64,000 bases of DNA from Myrica gale (lineage: Eukaryota; Streptophyta; Magnoliopsida; Fagales; Myricaceae). Positions 21,967-33,180 of the stretch are shown piece by piece. The stretch's first letter is position 1. Each line of letters starts with the position of its first letter. Position numbers and translations under genes: made by a program. The notes beneath the pieces were generated by a model. It saw only the letters and a list, made by a program, of their open reading frames with translations, was not told the origin of the DNA and did no database searches. The stretch covers positions 11,599,001-11,663,000 of the forward strand of contig OZ005612.1 of NCBI GenBank assembly GCA_963930655.1, given 5' to 3'.

Positions 21967-24900
21967 ACCACAGTACCAATGTTGTATTTATCTCTTCTTC
22001 TTTTTTTGGTATGGGGTTGTATAGAAATTGGAAAAAAATATAAGAAGGATGGGTTTGTAGAAACAAATCTGTAATATTTGAAAAATAATTTTTTTTGTAT
22101 GATTAAAAAAAATTTAAAATATGATTTTTTTTCTTTCATAATAGGTGAAAGTTGTGCAGTGTCTAGAAAAAATATTTGGAAACTTGAAAAATGTGAAGAA
22201 AAAAAATTGAATTACTTCCGGAAATAAATTTTTTGTGAGTGGAACTGTTTATAAATTTTTGTTGTTATAAGTCACGAAATTATAAGGTTAATTAGAAGAA
22301 AAATTTTATTAGTTATTGAAAAAAAATAGAAATAATAAATACTTTTGTAGAAGAATTTAAAAGCCAGCAGTAGTGGACCTACTCCTAACTTTTGGCTGGT
22401 ATAAAGTTGAGTTCCACGGAGAGGGACAGAGATACAGGACCTGGGGGCGGAATCGTTGGGTATATAATATAATAAAGAATGAAATGCTTGATTTTGACAA
22501 GCAATGGTTTGAGTACAAGCACTATGATAAACATTCGACTGAACGAAAAGTAGCCTTTAGATAGTAGTCTTTTAATATTGGTAATATCTTAATATTAATT
22601 ATATTGCTCTTCAAATGTTTTGCTAGGAAACCATTTCTAAAAATTGCATAAAGCTTTTTTAGGGTTATTTTTCTTCACTCATATTTTAATATTCGTTTAA
22701 CCCCTGATTTTTAAAGTTAGTTATTGTTTAAAATGTGAAAAAAAATTCAAATTTCATATTTTAAAGAGAACATTTTTGAACTTTTATAGGGCTCTTGGAA
22801 AAATTGATGAAAATATTTAGAGGATATTTAGTAGGAGATTGAGTGTGATTGGAGTTTGTGAAAATATATAAAAAGAAAGAGTTGATGGAGTTTTTATAAT
22901 TGCTATGAGATTGAGTTTTTATTGAGGTTTGTGAAAAATTTAGATAAATGAGTTGATGGAGTTTTTATTTTTTATATTCAATAGGAGATTGAGTTTTATT
23001 GAGATATGTGAAAAATCTACATAGGATGAATTGATGGAAATTTTAAAAACAAAGGGTCTATTTGTATGCTTGTATTTAACTTGTTTTAAGGTATTTGGCA
23101 AGCACCTAAAAATGAGGTCAAAGGAAAAAAATTTCAAGAAAAATAAACTAAGTTCAAATTTTCTGTAAATCAATTTTTTTTGAAACATTATAGTAGGCCC
23201 CATATCTATGGGCAAAAATCAGTAAGCTTCCCTCAAGTTCAAAAATATTTTTATTCCTCCCCACGTGTTTTCAAAAACAATCAATTCTTGCCTTCCATTT
23301 GCAAATGATCAAAATGTCCCTTCAATACGAAATTTATTTAAAAAAATGATATTTAAATAAAATAATGTTTTTTAAATAAAAATTGCATTTGAAGGTTGTA
23401 TATGAAAGTATTATATTCATCTCTTTCTAGGCCACGTGGGCACTTATCGGTTAGTTGGCTAACTGCAATTGAACTGTGTGGATGAATTTAATCTCAAAAT
23501 TGTAGCATATGAAACTTCATGTTGAAATTATTATCTTAGGGACTAAAATATTATAGTTTTGAGAAGAAAAAAAATTTATGTCATGCGCAGCAGCCTAATA
23601 TTGGCGTTGAGATGATATTAAAAATTCATGTGAACACCATTCTAACGGTTGGCTAATGGCAATTGGACCGTGGATCATTTTTCTTAAAAACTTACCTTAG
23701 AGACCCGATAGTTGAAATCAATACTTCTTAGACTAAAATGTCAAAAGTGTAAACTACAGACGGTAACTAAGCCTTTTTATGTAAATCAATAAGCGTGTCA
23801 AACATCAATTAAAAGAATAACCAAGCATTGGAAAAGAAAATTTTCTTGAAAACGTTTCAATGAATTTTTTTAACACAAAATGATGATTTTACACGCAAAC
23901 AAACAAACCCTAAAAAAGAAAAAATTTAATTACCAAAGTTTTCAATTTTTGTTATTTGGTTGAGAAGTTTTAAATTTTTAAAAAAAAAAAAAAAAGCAAA
24001 TCTCCAAGAAGTTTAGTACTGCCAAACAAGACTTTAAGTCTTACTAAAATTTCAATAGTTTTTTGTTTGGGGCGGCATTATATTAATTAAGCTAAAATTT
24101 CAATAGTAATTTTGTCAACGAAGTGCCTCATGTGATCGAAGATTCTGTCTAACTTGATGGCCAAATTGGACGGAAGAGTAAACCGACAGCAATGAGGACT
24201 TCAAAGATGAAATGTGTTAAAAAAAAAAGTGCAAAGTGGAAGTTACTCCAAAAGTGCCGGTGCAAAGTGTTAGTGACTTCAAACATGGGAATGCAGAGTG
24301 TATTTAACATATAATTACGACGGATCATGTTTGCAAACATAAAATTTTAGAAAATTTTGGATGTGTTATGCAAATTTGATGGAGAAAGATTGTAAATAAA
24401 CATGTAATTTTTTTTAATATTCCGAAATTAAAACATAAATGTAATATTATCAAAATACAAGCAAAAGTTAAGGATGCAAATGTTAAGCTTAAAATATTTG
24501 TCCTACTTTTATGTTTGCTCAATGAAAATTTTCGAACATTGTAAAATTTTGAAAAAAAAATAGTTTGTAAACATCAACTTAAATTTAGTTTACACTTTGG
24601 ACCACATGTTACGATTTGGTTGTTAAATTTATTATGTCATGTGAAACATTTTTCTTCACTTTAACGAATAAAAGGTAATCTGCGGTATCAAGTATAAATA
24701 TATTCATAGTTTTTATTGCATTATGTAAAATTTATCAGTATGTCCTTCTCTTTAACAATAAATCATATTCACCAAACCAAACTAATTTACTTCCTCGTAC
24801 TTTGATTTTTTTTTTTTTACTTTTAAACTATTTACTTACCCCTCTTACTATCTACTCCCGGTAATTTTTTCAAACGTTTCAGTAAAACGGTCCTCCCCGG

Positions 24901-25322
24901 TTTCCTTCCATAAAGGGTGCCGATGGAGGCATGTGGCATAGGCGACCAATGCGTGCCTTGTCCGCTTGCAATGTGTTTAGCTTTCTGTGGTCTACCTTTT
25001 ATTTTTCCCGCAAGTCATGGTGACGCATAAATATATTACACGTGTATCTTCGCTTCTATTTGGGCTCTCGTGAAGAGGCATCCATTAGATTGCAGATTCC
25101 AATGCAAGCAAGGTCATTTTGTTTTGCTTAAAAAAAAAAAGAAGGTCATTTTGTTTTACGTTTTATTCTCATTCCTCAGACTGGATTTGTTTTCATTTTT
25201 TTTTTAAATCTGTACAGGCAGCACCCTGTCCAAAAGAGTGGACTTCTCGCCCCCACCAAAATCTGTAAAATATTTTGTTTATTAATTGATGATACCGATG
25301 TTGATCCGGTCCAAGATGTGCA
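21967..25322. other. AT-rich intergenic DNA
   Basis: About 3.3 kb with many A and T runs and no convincing frame or RNA gene. Phrases such as GGAGATTGAGT-TTATTG near 22840-23000 recur several times and may be remnants of MITE-like sequence, but no ends could be set. Confidence 0.4.
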
Positions 25323-25331
25323 ATGAGCTAT

Positions 25332-25461
25332 GGGAAATGCTTGGGATCCCCGATGGGATCCCGAGCATTTCCCGACGGGGCTGGAATCCAGCCCCTGTAA
25401 ATCAAAATTTTTTAAAAAAATAGGGGCTGGAAATGATGTACCGGGATTTCAAGCCTTTCCC
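25332..25461. mobile_element. Mutator-like MITE with stacked hairpins, 130 bp
   Basis: The block is flanked by a perfect 9-bp direct repeat ATGAGCTAT at 25323-25331 and 25462-25470, the target size of Mutator-like elements. The ends are related inverted repeats (GGGAAATGCTTGGGATCC and, from the right, GGGAAAGGCTTGAAATCCC). Its left third is itself a near-perfect hairpin, with a 19-bp stem GGGAAATGCT-GGGATCCC closed by CGAT. GGGGCTGGAATCCAGCCCC follows as a second hairpin. Confidence 0.85.
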
Positions 25462-25470
25462 ATGAGCTAT

Positions 25471-25999
25471 TATCAAGAATCAAACCTGCGAAATAACTGA
25501 AGCTTTCGTAGTGAGTTTATAAAAGTTTAATAAGTCACTCTTTTTTAAAAGAAGTCAACTCGTGAAGGAGACCTAACTTTGACCCATTATAACTATTAAT
25601 ATTAAATATTTTATATTTCTTCTTTAATAATAATCTATCGAGAACTTAATAAATCAATAACAATATCCTCAATATATATAAAGTGATCAATGACGTTATT
25701 GTCTTATGATCTAAAAATTTAACGGAGAATACAAAATATCTAAAATTGATAGTTAAAAGATACAATGTATTAAACCCTAATAATTGATGGGTGAAAAGTG
25801 TATGTATCATTTATTTCTATTATGACACTATTTTTCATTTACGTGGCTGTGGTTAAAACGTTGTTCTATTTGTTATGGACTGTAGCATAAGTTTTTAACA
25901 ATAAAGGTTGCTTGTCTAGAAAAATATTTAGGCTGAAAATTCTAAGCTATAAATGAGACTATAATATTACCATAGACATTAAGGTAAGGATATATACCA
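25471..25999. other. AT-rich intergenic DNA
   Basis: No frame, RNA gene or terminal repeat was recognised. Confidence 0.4.
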
Positions 26000-26884
26000 A
26001 ATTCACTCCCAGGCTGAATTATATTCATGTTCTGATATATAATCTCAATCGTATTATTCTACTAATGCTTCATCAATGATATGATTGATATTTTCAATGA
26101 TATATTGCGGAATTAAATATGATGTGCATCACAGTGTATTGATTTACTAATTATGCACCATAAATGATATTCAAGATCATAAATGCAAGAATAATATTCA
26201 TAGTACGATCAAGTAGAAGTGCAATTGCAAGTAAAATAGAAATATCTTTACTCATATTGATATGGAAATGTTTACAAATTACAATGATAAAACAAACTTA
26301 CAAGACTGAAGACTGATACTTGAACTTGAAATGGAAAACTGGAACTCGATATCTTTAAACAAGAAGAAGAAGAGAGATGATATTGGAAAAGGAAGAGATT
26401 ATTTGAGGAAGAACTGAGAATGCCATAAGAAAAGGAATGGTTTATCGGTAATGGAAAGGTGTTTTGAGAATTGAGAGAGAGTTTTGAAAGAATTAGAATG
26501 GTAGAGAGAGGGGTATTCGAACTATGAGGGAAATGAGAGGCGAGAGACAGGTTTTATAGGAAAAGAGAGGGTGAGAAAGGACAAAGATATCCTTTGACAT
26601 TTTTGAATAGTAAAGTGCAAATTTGGAATAAGTGCACAGTAAAGAAACAGTACCCGTAGACAACTACTGTTGATGAACAGTGATATGTCGGGAAAAGTGA
26701 ATAGTGATATGTTGACTGAACAGTAAATGTCGGCAGAATTTTCTGATATGACCATAATATCCTTGCTATTTCTATAAATGACGATAATATCCTCTTGGTG
26801 GGTCCATGTTATCTTCAAAATTCAAATGACCGTTGCAGGGCTTTTATTTCTACACTTGATAATTCTACATCATAGCCAGCATAC
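26000..26884 (-). mobile_element. Non-coding promoter/leader part of a pararetrovirus-like element
   Basis: On the minus strand the sequence reads as a pararetrovirus or LTR promoter block. Repeated TACTGTTCA-type phrases (26640-26740) precede TATAAAACC at about 26550-26558, followed by a long CT-rich leader (26340-26530). It abuts gypsy-2's left target-site duplication, while the element's coding remnant lies beyond gypsy-2's right end in the same orientation. I infer both are flanks of one older element split by gypsy-2. The assignment rests on layout, not on a recognised sequence. Confidence 0.4.
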
Positions 26885-26889
26885 GAATC

Positions 26890-27375
26890 TGATGGAAATC
26901 AAGACACATCTTCGAAGGATCCAATTCAAGTTCTCATTTGGTTGGTTACAAGGGCACGAGTCAAGAAGTTTCAAGAGGTACTCAACGGGCTAATTCAAGA
27001 GGCATGGGCTCAAGCCAATTCGTGGAAGCCCATTGAACAAATTTTGGGTTTTGTTTCCTATTCTTGGAGGGATGTTCCAAGTCTATTTATTTGGTCTTTT
27101 GGCATAAAGAAGAACAATTCAGATTTTGGCAAAACTTGTGAGATTATTTCTCTTTGGTTCTTTGAAAAACTATTCGAACTTATCAGGATTTTCCGCGGCG
27201 TTCATCTCGACTTATCAAACGGAATTTTCACCACCGTTTGTGGTGTCTTCCTTATACTGAGGTTCTTGTTTTTCATAAATAACGGGTCAAGATTTCCATG
27301 CAAATCTGTCCGTAGAACGATCTTGGGTTCCCTATCCGTTGTTGGGTCTCGTTATTCTTGGCGAGGTTCACATCA
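26890..27375 (+). mobile_element. 5' LTR of gypsy-2
   Basis: It begins TGATGG after GAATC and ends CACATCA two bases before the primer site. It matches 37464-38176 from AAGGGCA-GAG-CAAGAAG onward but lacks about 270 bp that in the right copy contain three 70-76-bp tandem units. Confidence 0.85.
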
Positions 27376-27377
27376 TT

Positions 27378-27391
27378 TGGTATCAGAGCAC
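27378..27391 (+). promoter_or_regulatory. Primer binding site of gypsy-2 (initiator tRNA-Met)
   Basis: TTGGTATCAGAGCA follows the LTR end after two bases. TGGTATCAGAGC is complementary to the 3' end of plant initiator methionine tRNA, the usual primer for minus-strand synthesis in plant LTR retrotransposons. Confidence 0.9.
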
Positions 27392-27766
27392 GATTCTAGT
27401 TCAGGTTTTACCTATCCTTTAACATCTTTCGTTCCTTTTTTTTATCCATCCACATCATATATCTTTTTAGCCGTCGACATAATTGATCCCTTTTTAGCCG
27501 AATTTTCTTTACCGTTTCTATTCAGCCTTTGCTTGTTCTTGTTGGTGTCTAATCTATTGTTCTTGGTTTACATATACTAGTTGCTGATCAACAAAAAGAG
27601 AAAAGAGAGAGAGACTAAAAAAACAGGAAGACAGAAAGGAGTCCGAAAAAAAAAAGTCAGACAATTTTTTTTTCCATATATTGAGGTTCCAGTTAGTCCG
27701 AAAATCCTTTCACCCCAAGCTAGACCGTACAAGCTGCAATGACAAAATAATAGTGGTGAGATAAGG

Positions 27767-28906
27767 GTGAACAAGCAAGTATTAGTCTCTTTTCGAATCG
27801 GTAAATATGAAGACGAAGTATTGTGTGATGTAGTACCGATGCAAGCGGGACAATTATTGCTAGGGCGTCCATGGCAGTTCGATAGACAAGTGAAGCCTGA
27901 TGGCTTTACAAACAAGTACTCTTTTGTACTTAATCAACGATCAATCACTCTTGTACCATTGACACCGCAGCAAGTATATGAGGATCAAGTGACATTGCAA
28001 AAGGAGAGTGAGCAAAAGAAAAAGAGGGAAAATCAGAGAGAGGCTGAGAAAGATGAGAGAGAAAAGAGAGTAGTCAAAGATCGACACTTGAGAGAAAAAA
28101 ATCAGAGAGAAAACAAAAGAGTTTTTATAGGAGCGAGACAAAGGAGCTTCAACGGCAGGTAAATGAGTTGTTGGAGAAGGGGCACATGAAGGAGAGCATG
28201 AGCCCATGTGCGGTTCCGGTTTTACTTGTACCTAAGAAAGATGGGACATGGAGAATGTGCATTGATTGTCGAGCCATCAACAACATAACGGTAAAGTATC
28301 GTCATCCTATCCCACACTTAGATGATATGTTAGATGAGCTACATGGTTTTTGCATATTTCTCTAAGATTGATTAAAGTGTGTTTATCATTAAATTAGGAT
28401 AAAAGAAGTAAATGAATGGAAAACGACCTTTAAAACAAAATATGGTTTGTATGAATGGTTAGTTATGCCTTTTGGTTTGACTAATGCTCTGAGCACCTTT
28501 ATGAGACTTATGAACCATGTTTTGCGTGCATTTATAGGCAGATTTGTTGTTGTCTATTTTGATGATATACTCATTTATAGCAAAAACGTGGACGATCATG
28601 TAGTACATTTGAAATTTGTTCTAGATGTGCTAAGGAAATAAAAATTGTTTGCTAATAGGAAGAAGTGTACCTTTTACATTGATAAGCTTGTATTTATGGG
28701 ATTTGTTGTTAGTGCACAAGATATATATGTGGATGAAGAAAAGGTACGTGCAATCCAAGAGTGGCCGAGTCCTACGAGTGTAGGTAATGTTCGTAGTTTT
28801 CATGGACTTGCAAGTTTTTAAAGGCGGTTCGTGAAAGACTTTAGTAGCATAGTCGCATCACTTACCAAAGTGATCAAGAAGAACGTTGGATTTAGATGGG
28901 GAGAAG
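27767..28906 (+). mobile_element. gypsy-2 protease and reverse transcriptase remnant
   Basis: The protease C-terminal part reads VLCDVVPMQAGQLLLGRPWQFDR, followed by a charged Lys/Glu/Arg linker, then RT motifs ([49 protein letters not shown]). The order is that of Ty3/gypsy. The region is broken in several places. It stops at the inserted solo LTR at 28907. Confidence 0.85.
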
Positions 28907-30539
28907 TGAAAGTCTAAATGACAACCCAAGAGGGGGGGTGAATTCGGTTTTTCAATAACTTAACACTTTTTGAGTAAATATGCAGATATGAAAACTGCCC
29001 CTCTTTAACAAATAATAATGTTGATCTAAATGTGTCTAATGCTATACCAAATATAATCAATGAATGATAAAGCATAAATCTCCACAAGTATGAATAAGTA
29101 CTAAAATGTAAGAGAGATAGAGTTAGAGAGATGACACCGTAGTTTTTAGGTGGTTCGGCCAAACACGTGCCTACGTCCACCCCCAAGGCTATTGACTTCA
29201 TTGGGCTTCCTCCACTATTCGAATAGCAAGTACACCTTAGCTTCCGGGTGCTAAGGAACCGTTACAAAGCGTTTTCAAAGCTCACGCTTAAACTTTCACA
29301 AATTCTCACAACCTAGAGGATTTCTTCTACTCTCACAAGTAGGACCAAGTGTTTTCCCAACACTCAACAAGTGTTCACACAACACTCAAAAGTTATACAA
29401 AGAATGAGTACATAGGTGAATAGCTCTCTTAGCCAAATAACCCAATGAAAAGCTCAAATCCTATGGAATGACTCTCTAAGCCAAATCAGCAAGTATAAAG
29501 CTCAATAAGATGCAATAAGATGAGATTAATGAAGGAAACCTAAAGTTTTGCAGGTGGAAGCACAACCTCTCTCAGTAGGTGTTATTTTCCCTCTTCTTCA
29601 ACAAGCTTTCTCTCTCTAGAAGTTAGGGCAAGATTGATTGCAAGTGTGTTGTTCCTTCTTCAAGAAATCTCTCTCTTCCTTTGAAGGCTTGGTTGTCAAT
29701 GATGAGCAAGAGGATGAGATTTGACAATAAGAGCTTCGGACTTGAAGAGATCAGCAAATGGATTTTCTTTGGCTTTTTGGCTTTTTCTCTCTCTAGATAT
29801 TGCGATTTTGATCGAGCTTGGTTTTCTCTCTCTCCATCTCCTTCTTCTTATAGCTTCTAGGTCTTCAACGGTCATTAAGGGTCTTCTTGGAAAGATCGAG
29901 TGCCGTTGGAGGACATTTGAGACAATTTTGAATCAATTTGAACGATCTGGCGTCATTCCAGAATTTCTGCAAATTCGTGGTATGTGTCGACACATAGGTA
30001 TGTGCTGACACATAGAAATTTTTTTTCTGAAAATTTTGTCTCGGATGTTAGTGCAATGTGTCGACACCATGTCCTATATGTGTCGACATCATGTTCTGTA
30101 TGTGTCAACACCATGTATTCAGCATTCTGGAGTCAGTGCGATGTGTCGACACCATGTCCAGTATGTGTCGACACATATAACTACTGGAGAGAAAAACAAC
30201 AACTTCAAAGTGTCCAATCCATTTCAACTTTCTTTAAACACCTACAATAAGAAAAATTGATCTTATCAACTTATGTAATGGTGTTCAAGTGCACTTAAAA
30301 ATAATTTAAAGAAATAACCTCAATCTTTGAAATATACTTTAGAAATTTTGGATTGTCAAGATAAATTCAAGAATCTTCAAAGCACTTAGAAACATTTTTG
30401 TGAGATAACCTCATCCTTTGAAATATGACTTAGAAAATAGTTGATTGACAATGTAAAATCTAAAGTCTTCAAAACTTAGAAACTTTTGTTATCATCAAAA
30501 TCAATTATGGATTGTTTACAAAACAACCTTGGGCTAACA
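28907..30539 (+). mobile_element. Solo LTR (1.6 kb) inside gypsy-2
   Basis: It begins TGAAAGTC and ends GGGCTAACA, with the 5-bp duplication AGAAG at 28902-28906 and 30540-30544. The left part carries text common in plant LTR-type repeats (CAACCCAAGAGGGGGGGTG and TTTTTAGGTGGTTCGGCC). No internal coding region is present. A cluster of GTGTCGACAC palindromes lies at 29984-30174. Orientation by ends alone is uncertain, and the family is not determined; it is not the long-LTR family. Confidence 0.8.
29984..30174 (+). repeat. GTGTCGACAC palindrome cluster with 22-bp spacing
   Basis: Perfect copies start at 29984, 30058, 30143 and 30165, and one- or two-base variants at 30002, 30080 and 30102. Neighbours are 22 bp apart within the groups 30058/30080/30102 and 30143/30165. 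The spacing and core match the array at 1324-1697 although the surrounding LTRs appear unrelated. Confidence 0.85.
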
Positions 30540-30544
30540 AGAAG

Positions 30545-31690
30545 AACAAGAGAAGGCATTTCAATTAATCAAAGAAAAGCTGACTAACGCCCCTTTATTA
30601 TTTTTACCTAACTTTTCTAAAACGTTTGAAGTTGAATGTGATGTTTTAGGTATTGGTATAGGCGCCGTTCTTATGCAAGAAGGACGACCAATTGCCTACT
30701 TCAACGAGAAACTAAGTGAGGCAGCCTTAAACTACCCAACTTATGATAAGAAGTTGTATGCATTGGTTCGAGCTTTAGAGACGTGGCAGCACTACCTATG
30801 GCCTAAGGAGTTCGTGATTCGCACCGATCATGAGTCTTTGAAAATCTTGAAGGGACAACACAAGCTAAACAAAAGGCATGCACGTTGGGTGGAATTCATT
30901 GAGATGTTCCATACGTCATTCAGTATAAGCAAGGTAAGAAGAATGTGGTCGCCGATGCACTTTCTCGCAGGTATGCATTACTTTCCACAATTGATGCAAA
31001 AATACTTGGTTTTGAGCTTATTAAAACTTTATACGCTGATGACCATGAATTTTGTGAGGAATATAGGGCTTGTGAGAAAACAGCATGTGGAAAGTTCTTT
31101 AGGCTTGATGGATTCCTATTTCGAGAGAATAAGCTATGCGTACCTAATTATTCTGTGAGAGAGTAACTAGTGCAGGAATCACATGGTGGGGGTTTAATGA
31201 GACATTTTGGAGTTGCAAAGACTTTAACTATTCCGCAGGAACACATCTATTGGCCTCACATGAAATGAGATGTTGAATGAATTTGTGGTAGATGTGTCAC
31301 ATGTAGGCAAGCTAAATCCAAAGTGCAGCCCAACGGTTTGTATACTCCTTTACCAATTCCTAGTGAGCCTTGGATAGATATTTCAATGGATTTTGTGTTA
31401 GGATTGCCTAGGAATAAACATGGAAGAGATTCAATTTTTGTGGTTGTGGATAGATTTTCTAAAATGACACATTTTATTCCATGTCACAAAATGGATGCCG
31501 ACTTGTTCTTTAAAGAGATTGTGAGATTACATGGCATGACTAGGACCATTGTTTCGGATAGAGACTTGAGCTATTTTTGGAAGACTTTGTGGTGCAAACT
31601 AGGTACTAAACTATTATTTTATACTACTTGTCATCCACAAACTGATGGTCAAACTGAGGTAGTCAATAGGACTTTGTTTACTTTATTGAG
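30545..31690 (+). mobile_element. gypsy-2 RNase H and integrase remnant
   Basis: RNase H text includes [42 protein letters not shown] and VVADALSRR. Integrase includes the zinc-finger Cys pair ([12 protein letters not shown]), [32 protein letters not shown] and [15 protein letters not shown]. It is broken and is cut at 31690 by the minus-strand LTR. Confidence 0.88.
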
Positions 31691-33180
31691 TGTCACGCCC
31701 CAGATATTAACTCGACGAGGCAATTGACAGCCGCGAGCATTCCCAACAAGGAACGCTCCAGCGTACTTAACTCTTGCAGCAGAATTTTTTTTTAAACTCC
31801 TGAAAACGATTAACGCACATACGGAACATTAGAACCTGCTCCTCCAACGATAACGTTTAGTAACAACTATAAATACATCAGGGTCTCAAAACAACAAGCT
31901 GTTTGACAGCTCTCGGCCTACAAGGCCGAATAGCCCATGACCACCACACATCGGAGGCTCATGACGGCTCTTTCCAAAATTATAACTAAACCTATACTGC
32001 ATTAACAAAAGGGAGAAAACATTCTTGCCAACCCTTCTCCTAGGGTTCAAGGTCTTCTTCTTAAGTTTCCTCACCTGAAATATTCTCTGGAATGATACAA
32101 TTTAAAAAAAATGCTGTGAGTCGAAAGACTCAGTAAGGGTTCATGTGCAATAAATAAAGTATGTCTTGCATGCTCATAGATATCAATGTACATGAATGCC
32201 ATATGAAATGCTTGCATATGTATGAGGCAATGTACTTGATCATAAAAAGAATCATGCACTTGATCTTGGAAATACTTATTTCTTGATTTGGGCAACTTAT
32301 CTCGCTCCATTTACCCCTGAAATCAGGGTTGTGCGTTCCCTTCGGAACTATTCCCTTTCCTTTGGGAATACGTCATTTGGTTGAACTAGCCCTAGAGGTG
32401 GACAGGCCTAATGGCTAGACTCAACCCTCAGAGGTTCACACCTTCTTGCAAGCATCCTTCAGTGTGATTGCACATACCTCATGGGCTACCCATCCTTCTT
32501 GCAAGCATCCTTCGGTATGGGTGCCCTAAGTGACATCCACCCTTCACGTAAACGTCCTTCAGTATGGATACACCTTCTTAACTGGTACGGTACCGATCGA
32601 ATTTAATTCATTAACTTAACTTGTCATAAAGTAGCATAAAATGGTACTTTCATTTGCATAAAATTTCTCTTTCTTTCTCATGAGAAAAAATGAATGCAAA
32701 TGCTCATGGTGTGCTCATATCATGCTTGATGATGAGAAATCTTAAATTCTTCTCGTACTTTAATTTGCACAAAACTTTCTTTTTCATTCAATCGCTTATG
32801 TCATGTCGTAATAAATCATGAGTATTCATGCTATGCATCATTCCAGTTTTTCAAAAAGCGTAAGTTTTCCACTTACAATTTTCACTTACCTTCGTTTGCT
32901 AGAGTGTCGAACGACACTTTACCTACAATTGAATCATACTAATTGTCATTCAAAGATTTACTAAACGAATAGAGTAATCAATAAATTACTTACTCTTCAA
33001 CATTCAAATTGTACGTATTCTTGACTTCTAGCTGGTCATCTTACAACACAAGATATTTTCTTAAGTGAAAAACCTAGTAGGGTCTCCTAATAGGTCAACA
33101 GGAAACTAGAAATATAGGAGAAATTTCTTGAAATTCGAAGGAAACCGCTCCAGCGGAGCTCGAGCGCTGGTCGGGCAAAA
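31691..33180 (-). mobile_element. Long-LTR family copy, minus strand, part 1 (inside gypsy-2)
   Basis: It begins TGTCACGCCCC, the reverse complement of the family's GGGGCGTGACA end. Read on the minus strand it has the acceptor-like TCATTCCAG near 32086, the TGAGTC/GACTCA palindrome (32112-32128), three minisatellite units and the GGTACC module (32584-32596). It is interrupted at 33180 by another LTR of the same family and resumes at 36863. Its 5' end is lost, so no target-site duplication can be shown. Confidence 0.85.

Noticed and set aside
27941-28207. Minus-strand frame opposite the gypsy-2 linker
   Set aside because: A shadow of the Lys/Glu/Arg-rich linker between protease and RT on the plus strand.
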